Positions 13,363 through 26,067 of a stretch of DNA of 64,000 nucleotides are shown here, in pieces. Location: positions 1,530,001 through 1,594,000 of the forward strand of contig JBBPUQ010000008.1 of NCBI GenBank assembly GCA_038501195.1. Direction: 5' to 3'. Below the pieces are notes generated by a model. It did no database searches. It had not been told where the DNA came from and saw nothing but the letters and a program-made list of their open reading frames with translations. The stretch's first letter is position 1; each line of letters opens with the position of its first letter. This stretch comes from Nemania diffusa (lineage: Eukaryota; Ascomycota; Sordariomycetes; Xylariales; Xylariaceae). Made by a program: the position numbers and the translations under genes.

Positions 13363-16300
13363 TTATTTTTTTTTAAAATTGAAAGTTTAATATAAATTAA
13401 ATCAAAATTAATTAAATATAATATTTAAGTTTAATTTTAATATTTAAATTAAATATTTTATTATTGTTTTTATAATTTTTTATAAATTTATTTATAACTA
13501 TTGTTTTTATTTAATTTTATAATTTAATTAGTAATTTTAATTTAGTTAATTTATTTAAATAATAATAGTTTAATATAATAAATATATTTTTGAAATTTTT
13601 TATAAAATATTAAATATTATTAAAGTTATAACTTTTTTATAAAACTTAATATTATAGTTTTTTAATTTTATTAAAAATTCTTAATTTTAATATTTAATTT
13701 ATTTTAAATTTTAATTTATTATTAATTTTTTTAGCTAATAATAAAATTCATAACTATTATAATAATATATTATTATTTGTTTTTTTTAATTTATTTATAT
13801 AAAATAAGTTTTTTTTTTATATAAGTTTAATATATTTAATTTATAATTATATTTTTTATATTTAAAAATTTTAAATAATTTAAAATATTATAAATTGAAA
13901 TTAATTATTAAAATATATATTAAAAAACTTTTTTTATATAAAAATACTTTGTTATATTTAAAAAAATTAACAAGCTTTTATTTTTTATTAATTTAAATCT
14001 TTTGTTTTTTTTATATAATTTTAATAGTTTTATATATAAGTTTTTAAATTTATTATATTTAATTAATTAATTTTTATATTTGTTTAATTTATTTGTTTAT
14101 AGAAAATTTTTTTTTAAATATAAAAATTAAATAATTTTAAAACTTAGTTTTAAACATTGCTTTTAAAAATGTTATATTAATTATTAAATATTATAAAAAA
14201 TTATAAACAAAATTTAAAATTAATAAATATATATTTTAATTATTTTAATATTTACTTATATAAAAATATAATCTTTAATTTAAATTATAATTTATTTTTT
14301 TTATAATATTTTATATTTATAAATAATAAACATTATTTTATTTATATTTAATATTTATTAATAAGTTTAAAGTTTTTATAAATTTTAAAATAAATAATTT
14401 AATATTATTAAAAAACTAAGTTTTTAATATATTAAAAATATAATATAATATATAATAATATTTTAATATTAGTTTTTTTATATTATTTATTTTTTAATTA
14501 AATAAAATAATAATAATTTTATTAAATTTATTAATAAATATTTAAATATAATTATATTTATATTAATTTAAAAATATATTTTTACTATTTATTATTATAT
14601 ATTTTTAAATATTTTATAATATAAATATTAAATATAATAATTTAAAAGTTTTTTTTTTTACTTTTTTGTTATATTTATATTTATAACAATTGTTAATATA
14701 TTAATATAAATTTTTTTAAAAAAAAAACTAATAATAGTTTTATTTTAATGTTTATATTAATTTATTTTAGTTTTAATAAATTATTAATATTAGTTTATAT
14801 ATTTTTTATAATAAAATAGTTAAAAAAAATTGTTTTATTTATAATAATTTTTAATATTATAATTTTTTTATTATAATTTTTTAAATTTTAACTTATATTT
14901 TTTTTAAAAATTAAATTAATTAAATTTATATTTTTTATAATTAATATTTTAATTTTAATAAATTAAAAAATAATTATAAAATTTTTAATTATATTTAGTT
15001 TAATAAATATAAAAGTTTTTTTTTTTTGTTTTTAAATTTTAATTATTAATAAATCAGCTATTTTTTAAAAAAATATATTAGTTATAATATTATTTTTTTT
15101 TAATTTATATTAAAAAATAATATTAAAATTGTTTAAAAAGTTTATTTATTTATTTTATTTTATTAAAAAAGCTTTTTTAATTAATTAATAAATTAAAATT
15201 TAATAATTAATAATTATTTAAAATTATATATTTAATAATTTAAAATAATAATATTTAAAAGTTTATATTATTGTTAATATTTTTTAGTTTTAAATTAAAT
15301 AAATTTATTTATATAAAGTTATAATTTTTAAAAAATAACTAATAAGTTTTTATTTATTGTTTTTTTATTTTTACTAAATAGTTTTTTTAATTATATTATA
15401 TAATATATTTATTTTAATATATATTAAAACTTTAAAAAAAAAAAAAGCTAATATAAAAGCTAATATAATTAACTTTTTTATTATTTTAAAAGTTTTTTAT
15501 TGTTTTAATTTTAACTTTTATTTATAATTTTTTTTTAATAACTATATAAATAATACAAAAATATTGCTAATATAATAAATAAATATTTTTATAAAATTAT
15601 AAAGTTTTAAAAACAATTAAATTGATATTATAGTTTTAAAATTTTTAAATTTTTAATTTAAAATAGCTTTAATTTTTTTTAAATTTATTTTAATGTTTTA
15701 ATTAATTTTTAAAATTATATTTAAATAATTAACTATAGTAATTTTAAAGTAAAATTTATAAATATTTTTTTAAAAATTAGTTTTATATAAATAGTATATT
15801 ATTTTTTTATATTATTTTTAATGTTTTAAAATTTTGTTAAAATAAAGTAAAATATTATTAATATATATATTAACAAATTAATTAAATAAATTATAAAATT
15901 AAATATTAATAAAATTTTATTATTATATAAGTTTTATTTTTAAATTAAATAATAAAATTATTTAATAAAAAGTTTTTAATTTAATTTAAAAAATAATTAA
16001 AAAATAAAATTTAACTATTAATAATAATTAATTAAAAGTTTTAATAATATTAAACTTTAAATATATTTTTAATTTATAATAGTTAAATAATATATTTTTA
16101 AAATTAAAAATTTAAATAATTTAGTTTTTTAAAAATTAATATAAAACTTTTTATTAATTAAATAAAACTTAAATATAAATAAAACAAATATTATATTTAA
16201 ATTTATATTTTGTTTAATAAATTTTAGTTTTAATAAGTTTTTTTTTTTTTTTTTTTTTATAAAAAATATATTAAATTAATATATAATATTATAAAAAGCT

Positions 16301-18797
16301 ATTATTTTTAAACTTGTTATTAAATTTTAAAACTATATTGTAATTAAATTAAAACGATAATATTTTAATTGATTAAATTTTTTAAAAAAAATTTTTTAAA
16401 TAAATTAATTTTTTAAATATTAATTATTTTATTAATTTAATATATTCAAAATTTTTATTAAATAAAAACAGTATTAATTTATTATTATTTTTTATATAAA
16501 ATATTAATATTAATTGTTTAATCGATATTAAATATTTTTATAATATATTAAATTAAAATTAATTTATTAAATATATTAAGTCTTTTTTAATAAATTTGAT
16601 TTAAATTATTTATATAGTTTTGTTTTAATTAAACAATAATTTTTATATTAGTAGTTTAAGTTTCAAAGTTTTAAATTATATTATTAATTAATATATTATT
16701 TTATAACATTTTATAATAATATTTAAAATTTTTTTTTTTTAGTTTAGCTTTTATTTTTAAATTTATTTTGTTTTATTATAAAATATAATATTATTTTTTA
16801 ATTATTTTATTATATTAGTTTATATTTTATTAAACTTTTAAATCAATAATTTTTTTAGTTTTAATTTTTAATAAAACAATAATTGTAAAAAAAAATTATA
16901 TAAAAATAAAAATATTATTAAGTTATATAAACTATTTATATTAATAGTTTATTAAAATGTTTTATTTTAATAATTAATATAAATTAATTATTATTTAATA
17001 ATTAATATTAATAACTTTAAACTTTTAATTAAAAAAATAATATTTATTTATTTTTAAAATAGTTTATAATATTTAGTTTATTTTATTAACTATTTTATTA
17101 TAATAGTTAATTAATAATATTAATTTTTTTAATTTAATAATTTTAGTTTTAAATTAATATTTAACTTTTTTAAATTAATTATTAATTAATTAATAAATCG
17201 ATTTAAATTTTAATATTATATAAAATAATAATTATAATATTAACTTTATTAATTTATATTTATATAATTTAAAAAAAACTTAATAAATTGTTTAAGTTAT
17301 TTAAACTAGCTATAATAAATATTTAAATTAATATAAAAATATTTATTAATTTTAGTTATTTTTTAAATTTTTAAAACTAACAAATTTATTAAATTTTAAT
17401 TTATTACAATTTTTTATTTTTTAAATAATTAATATATTATTTTTTTAAAAATATTATTTAATTATATGTTTTTTTTTTTATAACTAAAACAAATATTATT
17501 ATTTTAATATATTTTTTTTTAATTGTTAATTAACTTTTTATATTTATTATTTTAAAAAAACTTAGTTTTTTTTTAGCTTTATTAAATTTATTATTAAAAT
17601 AAAAGCTTTTTTTAAAATTAGCTATATTTAAAACTTAATCTTTTTAATTTTATTTAAATAATTGTTAATAATTATAAATAATTTTAATAACTTTATTATA
17701 AAATTTTTTATATATAAAGTTTAAATTAATATTAGTTTTAAAAATTTTGCTATTAAAATTAATATTTAAATATTTCTATAAAAGCTAAGCTTATTTTAAT
17801 GTAAATATTTTTGCTTTTTAAATAAAACTATTAAAACAAAAAATAAATTAATAAATATTTATTTATTTAAAAAATTTATAATAATATTTAATAAAAGTTT
17901 ATTAAATTGTTATAGTTTAATTTAAATTATAATAAATAATAATTAATATTTAAACTATTTTAGTTATATTATTAAATAGTTAAATAATAAATTAATAATA
18001 AATTTTTATTAATTATAAAATAAACTTTTTAAATTAAAACAGTAAATAATATATTTGATTTTTTTTATTATAAAAAATAATTTTATTTTTTTCAAATTTA
18101 TTAACAAATTTATAAACTTAAATATTAAATTTATTTTTATTATTAATAAACTTTTTAAAATATTTAATTTTTATTTTAGTTTTATTTTAATAAATAATAT
18201 ATTAACTATTAAATTTAATTAAAAGTTTTTTAAATATACACTATATAGTTATATTATAAAATTAAAAAACAATATTTAAAACTTTTTTAAAAATATTGCT
18301 TTTATATTTATATTTAAAAAATATAACTAAATTAAATTATTTTTATAATATAGTTATTTGTTAATAAAAAAAGTTAATTTAAATCTTTTATATAATAATT
18401 ATATTTTATTTAATAATAAGTTTTTTTTTTATTTAAAATTATTATTATTATTTTAGTTTATTATTTTAAATTATTAGCACAAAATTAATTTATAAAATTT
18501 ATTTTTGTTATTAATAAATGTTATAAACAATAAAATAATAAATAAAATAATAGTTAAAATAACAATTAAAGTTATAATTAATTAATTAAATAAACTTGAT
18601 TAGTTTTTAAGTTTAATTTTAAATTTTTAAATAATAATATTTTTTTTAAAAATATAAATAATATATTATATTAATAGTTTTATTTTAAATATATAGTTAA
18701 AATAATTTATTTATTATATATAAACTATATAAAATAGATAATAGTTATATATTTAAATTAAATATTTATTAATAAATAAAAAACGATTTTAAAATAA

Positions 18798-19140
18798 TAT
18801 TATAATTATAAAAAATATAAAAACTAATTTATTAATTTTATTAATTAAAAACTTTAAAAAAAAAAAAAAAAAAAAAAAAGCTAAATTATATATATATATT
18901 ATATAAAATATATAAATATATAAAACTGCAAATAAAGTTGCAAATAAAGTTATAAAATTTAGCCGAAGTTTTTTTAAAGTAAGTTTTATAAAGTAAATTC
19001 TTTAGAGTAAATTATTTTAAAAATCGTAGTTTTCACAAGTTAGTAAAAATTACAAAGTTATATCGCAACAGAGTATATAAGTCTCAGTCCACAATCAATA
19101 AAATAAACATAAAAGTTAATAGCTTATATAAATTGTTATA
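18798..19140. repeat. Right LTR of the second element
   Basis: It carries a run of about 24 A at 18857-18879. The segment at 18960-19110 keeps many C and G residues (ATCGCAACAGAG, CTCAGTCCACAATC), showing much lighter mutation than the left copy. Its last base directly abuts the target duplication ATAGC. Confidence 0.87.
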
Positions 19141-19145
19141 ATAGC

Positions 19146-22100
19146 TTAAATAAAACTAGATATTTTTTTAACAATTATTTAATTACTTTTATCACTTTAG
19201 TTTATAAACTTATAAACTTTTTAAAAAAAATAGAAATAAAATTTAAATATATTATAAAATTATATTAGTTTATATTATAAAAACTTAACATTATTAAATT
19301 AATATTTATATAAAACAATAAAGTTTTTATTTTGTTTATTTATATTATTAATTATATTAAAAATATTTATATAAATTATTAATTTAATTTTAAAAAAAAA
19401 AAATTATATTAGTTTTATATTAAAAAAAGCTATTATTTAATATATTTAAAAAAAGTTAAACTATAAACTAAAAATAAATATTTTTTTATATTAATATATT
19501 TAATTAATTTATTTTATATTAAATTTAAAATTAAACTAAAATTAAAAATAAAATAGCTTTATAATTTTAAATTTAAATTATTTATATTTTTATTATAAAA
19601 AATATTTATTAATATTTTTAATTTATATTAAAATATATATAAATTAATAATTAATATATATTTTTTATTTATATTTTATTTAAATTAAATTATTAATTAA
19701 TATTTAAATATTATATTATTAATTATAAAATTATATAAAATAAAAATATTAGATTTATTTAATAAACTTTTATATATTAGCTATTTAATATTAAATTATA
19801 ATATAAATATTAATAAAACTTAAATTTATATATATTCTTTTATTATTTATTTTATTGAAAACTTTTTATAAATATAAAATTTATTAAATTGTAAAAACTA
19901 CAAAACTTTTTAATTACATCGCTTTTATATAATTTTAAAATTATAATAATATAATTTAAAATATAATATTATTAAATTTAGCTAATATTATAATAAAATA
20001 ATATTTATTTATAAAAAAGTCAAAAATATAAAAATTAAAAAATAAAACAAAAAACTTAAAAATTTTAAGTTAAAAAAAATCTCAGTTATTATTAATGCTA
20101 TATTATTTTTAATATTAAATATTAATTTTTTTTAAAGTTAATTTATTAATATAGCTTATTTTAAATTTATAAACTTTGTTAAAACTACTTAATATATTTT
20201 TTTAATAAAATTATTATTAAAAAATATTATTATAAATTTGTTTAAAAGTTTTAAAAGTTTTTTTTATTTTTATATTTTTATTATATTTAGTTTTTAATAA
20301 TATATTTAAACTTATAATATATATAAAAATATATAAAAGTTTTTATTGTTATATTTATTTTATTTTATTATTAACTGCTTAATATTTATATTTAATTTAG
20401 TTTTTTTATAACTTTTTAATATAAAATCTAAAACAATAAATAGTTTTTTATTTTTGTAAACTTTAAAAATAACTATATTTAAAAAAAATAATTTATATTA
20501 GATTTTATTATTGTTTTAATATTAAAATTTAATTACTAGATATTTTTATTAAATATATTTATTAAATAAAAAAAGTTATTTTTAATATAAAAAATTATTA
20601 TTGTTTTATTTTAAAATATTATTTGTTTTAATTTTTTTATATTTAAAAAATATTTTTTTTAATTTATATTTAAATTATTTATAAACTTTATATATTATAA
20701 ATATTTCTTTTTTTAATTTATATTTTATATTGTTATATATTTTTATATATTTTTTTTATAAATATATAGATTTAATTAAACAATAAAAAATATTATATAT
20801 AAAGTAAATAATAATAATAATAATAATAATTAAATAAATATTGTTAATAATACTATTAATATATTTTAAATATTTAAAGTATTAAATTTTGTAACTAGCT
20901 TTATTAATAATATTAAAGTATTATTTAAAAAAACTAAGTTATTTATATATTTAAAATTTAAAAAGCTGTTAAATATTTATTAAAGCTTATATTTTTAAAA
21001 AATTATAAAATAATTTAAAATATATTAAATAATAAATATATTATTAAAAAAGAATTAATATAAATAAACTTATAATATTATAAATATTATTTAGTAGTTA
21101 TTAATATTATTATAAATAAAATAAAGCAAAAACTTTATTAATAAATAATTATTTAATATTAAAAACTTTAATTTAAAAAATAAATATAAAAAAAAATATT
21201 AATTTTAAATTTGTAAATATATATAAATAAATATTTTTAAAGATTTATAATTATTTTAAAAAAATAAATAAAATATATTTATTGCTTTTTTAACATATTA
21301 AAAAATTATATTTTATAAATAATAATAATAACAATATTAATAAAAAACTATATATATTAAAAAATAAACATTATTTATAACTATTTATAGTATTTATTAT
21401 AAAATAAAATTTTATTATATTATAAAAAAATTTATTGCTTAATATAAATCAACTATAAAAGCTAAATTTAAAATATAAATTTATAATTTATTTTATAACA
21501 ATATATAAAAAAAACTATAATATATTAAATATTATTAATTTTAGTTAATATAATTTACAATAAATTAACTAGCTATTTTTTAATATTAAATATATATATT
21601 TATATATTATAACAATAGTTTTTAATAATATAATATAAAACTTTATAATATATATATATATAAATCAACAATTTTATTTATATAAACTATAATATATAAT
21701 TTATTAAAATCGATAATATATTTATTTATTATTATAATATAAATAAATAAATATTTTTTATTATTACTTTTTTTGAAACAATAAAATATAATAATCAAAA
21801 CTTTTTATTTAATTGTTTTATATTTAAAACAAAAAACAATTAATTTATTATAAGTTTTTTCAAAATATTTTTATTTAAATATTAAATTATTTAATAATAA
21901 AATAGTTTATATTTATTACTGCTTTATAATATTTATATATTATCAAGTTATAATATAGTAATAAATATTTAATTTAATATTAATATGATTTTTTTTATAA
22001 TATAATTAATAAAATATATTAAATATAAAATATATAATTTTTATAGCTTTTTTAATTACTTTAAAAAAATAGTTAAATGTTTTATATAAATTATATTAAA

Positions 22101-22591
22101 AATCTATTAGTATAAACTACAAATATAATATTAAAATATTATATAAATATTTTTTTATTATATAAATATTTTTTTATTATTATATATAAATTATATAAAT
22201 ATATAAAAAATATATATTATATAAATATTTTTTTTAAACTTAAAAAATATATATTTAATATATATATATATATTTGTTATTTTATATATTATTATAACAT
22301 ATAGATTTTTTTAATAATAAAACTTTTAATATTTGAAAAATTAAAATATTTTAAAATTTATATATAAAATTAAAATTATAAAAAATATTTTTTAAAAATT
22401 TAAAAATTATTAACAAAATAAAAATTTGGTATATTTTTTTTTATTATTAATTTAAATTGATAAATTTAATTTAAAATAAAAATAAAAAGTTTTATTATTA
22501 ATAAAATATATATATTTATATATATTTATATTATATTAATTAATTTTATACTATAATATTTTATTTATTATAACAAGTTAATATTTTTTAT
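19146..22591. other. Unassigned degenerate AT-rich DNA
   Basis: About 3.4 kb with no delimitable element. A short AAT trinucleotide run lies at about 20808-20830, and short TATA-rich repeats at about 22135-22270. No coding motif is readable. Confidence 0.65.
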
Positions 22592-22781
22592 ATTACTGTC
22601 ATAGAATAGGAAGAACTATAGGTTAGGTATAATACAATAAGTAGTATATAGCTAGTAGTATATATTATATAAAACTAAAGCTTGAAGGAGAGAAGAATCT
22701 CTTTTAAAACATGTGCAGAATAAGTATGTACAAGTATACTAGTACTCTCTTAGATCTTAGCCCTTGGATTCTAACAATTAC
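22592..22781. mobile_element. Solo LTR with intact target duplication
   Basis: A 180-bp block (22597-22776) of moderate GC content stands out in the AT background. It begins TGTCATAGAATAGG and ends GGATTCTAACA, so the ends form an imperfect inverted repeat of the TG...CA type. It is bounded on both sides by ATTAC (22592-22596 and 22777-22781). There is no internal region, so this is a solo LTR left by recombination between two LTRs. It shows little sign of RIP, consistent with being short and single-copy or recent. Confidence 0.88.
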
Positions 22782-22859
22782 TATATTATATTATTAAAAA
22801 AAATAATAATAAAAAATCAAAAATAAAGTTTATAATATTTACTAATATTTAATTTTTAT

Positions 22860-23180
22860 TTAAATAATAAAACTTGTGTTTATTATGTTTATTTATTTTT
22901 TAAACTTTTATTTTTTAAACTTTTATTTTTTAAGTCGTTATTATTATTATTAGTTTTTTAAACTTTTATTTTTTAAACTTTTATTTTTTAAGTTATTATT
23001 ATTATTGCTATTATATTATTATCGTTAATTTTTTAAACTTTTATTTTTTAAACTTTTATTTTTTAAACTTTTATTTTTTAAGTTATTAATATTATTGCTA
23101 TTTTTTAAACTTTTATTTTTTAAACTTTTATTTTTTATTTTTTAATTTTTTAATTTTTAATTTTTTTATTTTTTATTTTT
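22860..23180. repeat. A/T minisatellite, about 15-bp unit
   Basis: Repeated TTTTTTAAACTTTTA units of about 15 bp, broken by AAGTTATTATTATT-type spacers. No G or C occurs apart from the C in AAAC and the G in AAGT. Confidence 0.8.
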
Positions 23181-23404
23181 TAAGTTACTAATATTATTGC
23201 TAGTATTATTATTAATATTATTGTTAATTTTTCAAATTTTTATTTTTTAACTTTTTATTTTTTAATTTTTTATTTTTTAATTTTTTATTTTTTAAGTTAC
23301 TAATATTATTGCTAGTATTATTATTAATATTATTGTTAATTTTTCAAATTTTTATTTTTTAACTTTTTATTTTTTAATTTTTTATTTTTTAATTTTTTAT
23401 TTTT
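23181..23404. repeat. Two tandem copies of a 112-bp unit
   Basis: The unit starting TAAGTTACTAATATTATTGC occurs at 23181-23292 and again at 23293-23404, and the two copies look identical throughout. A third start (TAAGTCGCTAG) at 23405 diverges at once. The near-perfect identity implies a recent tandem duplication. Confidence 0.85.
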
Positions 23405-23631
23405 TAAGTCGCTAGTTTTATTATTAGTTTTTTTATTTTAAATATATTTTTATATTTTAAGTTAATATTATTAAATTGTTAATTTTTTAACTGTTATTTT
23501 TTAACTTTTAAAGTTATTATTATTAAATTATTTATTTTTAAAAATATATATTATTTAATAAACTTTATTTTATAATAAATTAATATTTTTATTAAAATTT
23601 TATTTTATTTATATTATAAATTAATTTATTT

Positions 23632-23890
23632 TAATTATTAAAATTAATTATTTATATATAAATATTTTAATATTTTATTTTAATTATTAAAATAGTTAAT
23701 TTATAAATATATTAATACTTTTTTTTTTTAATTATTAAAATTAATTGTTTATATATAAATATTTCAATATTTTATTTTAATTATTAAAATAATTAATTTA
23801 TAAATATATTAATTTTTTTTTTTTAATTGTTAAAATTAATTGTTTATATATAAATATTTCTATATTTTTTTTAATTATTAAAATTATATA
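23632..23890. repeat. Tandem repeat, about 96-bp unit, 2.7 copies
   Basis: Units starting TAATTATTAAAATTAATT begin at about 23632 and 23729, and a third, TAATTGTTAAAATTAATT, begins at about 23824. Each is followed by TATATATAAATATTT. The copies differ at a few positions and in T-run length. Confidence 0.75.
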
Positions 23891-24180
23891 TAAATATATA
23901 TTTTAATATATTATTTTAAATATTATATTTAAATATTAATTATTAATATAAAACTAATAATATTTTTTTAATAAAATTAAATAAATATTTTAATTTTATA
24001 AAAATAAAAAATTTATTTATTTTATATTTAAATTTAATATTAATATAATTATAATTTATTTTATATTTAAATTAATTAATAATTATAAATTAATTTTTTT
24101 TTTTTTTTAAACTTTTTAAATTTTAAAATTTATTTAAATTATAGTTATAACTAAAACTATTTTAATAAACTTTATATATA

Positions 24181-24395
24181 TTAATTTTTATAATTTATAA
24201 ATAAATAATTTAATTTATAATATAATTAATATTAATAATAATATTATAAATATATTAATTTTTATAATTTATAAATAAATAATTTAATTTATAATATAAT
24301 TAATATTAATAATAATATTATAAATATATTAACTTTTATAATTTATAAATAAATAATTTAATTTATAATAATATAATTAATATTAATAATAATTT
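24181..24395. repeat. Tandem repeat, 74-bp unit, about 2.9 copies
   Basis: Units starting TTAATTTTTATAATTTATAA begin at 24181 and 24255, and a third (TTAACTTTTATAA) begins at 24329. They are made only of A and T apart from one C in the third copy. Confidence 0.78.
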
Positions 24396-25070
24396 TATTA
24401 AAATTAAAAATATTTAATTAATAATTAATTAAATATAAAAAATATATAAATTAAATATATATATTATAATATATATAATATAAACAATAAAAAATTAAAT
24501 ATATAATTATTAATTATATAAATATATATTATTTATTATAAATTATAAATAATAATTTAAATAATTAAATAATAATTTAAATTTAATATTAACTATAAAA
24601 TTATTAATTATATTAATATATAATTTAAATATTTAATATATTTAATTTTAATATTATATTTATTAAATTATAATATTTATTAAAATATAATATTTATTTT
24701 ATTATTTTATTAAATATATTATAATATTAATTATTTATTAATAACTATATATTTAAAATATTAATTTTATTATTATATTTATATATTTAATTAAATATTA
24801 AAATATATTAATTATTATTTATTATTATTTTTTTATAATTATAATATTATTTAAAATATTATTTAAATAATTATTATTAAATAAAACTTTTTATTATAAT
24901 AAATATAATATTTAAATAAATAAAAACTTATAATTTTAAATAATTATAAAATTTTATTAACTATTAAAAAAAATATATTATATTTATTAATTTTATAAAT
25001 TAATAAAATATTAATATTATAATAAATATATATTATATTAGCTATAAAAAATTAAAACTTATATATTAAG

Positions 25071-26067
25071 TCATTACTATGTTTACTCTCTAGCATACAT
25101 ATAACATGTTGGAGCTACCCTGTCCCCAAACCGGGTTCCCCCCTATAGGTAGGTACATATACTAAGTTTTTAAATGGAGATAACGTCGCCTACATTAGGT
25201 GTAGGCGGTGAGGTCGCTTCGGTTTTCTCAGGTAGGTATGTTCTCCTTACAGGTACCTACGTAGGTGGTAAGGTACTGTAATAGGTACCTAACTAGGTAC
25301 ATAGCTAGACGCGGTAGGCGCATCCCTGCGCAGACCAAAAACGCGACCGGGTCTCTAGTAGCGGGACTTGACAGCCCCGACACGCGCCAGCTCGAACCCC
25401 AGCCACTCGTCCTAGGCAGGGTTCTGCCCCCCAAATGCGCCGCTTAGCAGAAAACGCGCCAGAGAACCACGTTGTAGTCTTTCACGATACCTTAATACAC
25501 CTACACAATTGCTTCTACCTGTATCCTCGCCCATTGGTCTGTCTTGAACATAATTCGAACCCTTGGAACAACCCGTCGCGACCGTTATGGACATTGCCTC
25601 ACCCGACTCTGAACAGCATCCCCTACGACAGACATCCAGCCAGTTGCTCATACTTAGCCTAACTCCCTTGCGCATGCACCCCAACCAACTAATTTCTTGT
25701 TGTTGTTGAAGCTCTTGGCGCGACAATTCCACCCGATTTCTGTCCCATTGTCCTATTGTCCCATTGTGTAATCCACATCATTCAATCACGAAGCGGTGTT
25801 TTGGGGGAGGTTGTTTACTACCGCTTCCGTCGACCACTCGCTTTGTTCCCGAATTCGATAGAACATTACTAGGGCGATATTGCATTCCAGTCCACAAGCG
25901 ACGCAGCCCGCGCCATATCTCCGAATCTGCTGGCCGTTCCCTCACGGGCGTACCACCACGCTTACTGCACCGCCGATTGAACTGGCCCTGACCGTGGAAT
26001 TTTCAAAAAAAAAAAAAAAAACAAGAGGTGGCTCCGCGGAGCTGCGTTCGCAGTGCATATATAAAAC
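25071..26067. other. Isochore edge and centrin promoter region
   Basis: Normal base composition resumes here. The stretch 25140-25315 is packed with TAGGTA/TACCTA words (for example AGGTACCTACGTAGGTGG). No convincing coding region was found: the short frames present overlap on both strands and lack family features. An A17 run at 26006-26022 lies 45 bases before the centrin start and may belong to its 5' leader. Confidence 0.6.

Larger units (their letters stand above)
13042..19145. mobile_element. Second LTR retrotransposon, RIP-mutated relic
   Basis: Two direct repeats (13047-13362, 316 bp, and 18798-19140, 343 bp) flank a 5.4-kb interior. A perfect 5-bp target duplication, ATAGC, lies at 13042-13046 and 19141-19145. 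The LTRs begin TGTTATAATCG (right copy TATTATAATTA) and end TTGTTATA, consistent with TG...CA ends after C-to-T change. The right LTR has about 28 extra bases near 18983-19011 and a longer A run. The interior has no readable frame, and orientation and superfamily could not be set. The LTR sequence differs from that of the 3.7-10.2 kb element, so this is another family. Confidence 0.88.
1..25070. other. AT-rich isochore, RIP-type degenerate DNA
   Basis: Almost pure A/T sequence with a great excess of TA dinucleotides and very few C or G. No open reading frame of 60 codons occurs in any frame, against a dense ORF content after 25.2 kb. The recognisable contents are degraded LTR retrotransposons. 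Where two copies of a repeat can be compared (3725-3942 with 9993-10210, and 13047-13362 with 18798-19140), most differences are C/T or G/A transitions, which is the signature of RIP. This is constitutive heterochromatin by inference. The right edge is abrupt, near 25,070. Confidence 0.93.

Noticed and set aside
1..25070. Mitochondrial DNA or centromere as explanation of the AT-rich block
   Set aside because: There are no mitochondrial genes, tRNAs or rRNAs, and the block holds RIP-mutated LTR elements with target duplications. A centromere cannot be excluded, but nothing in the sequence shows it.
25370..25570. tRNA-like B-box words (GGGTTCGAGC, GGGTTCGAAT on the minus strand)
   Set aside because: No matching A box, anticodon arm or pairing acceptor stem could be found around either word.
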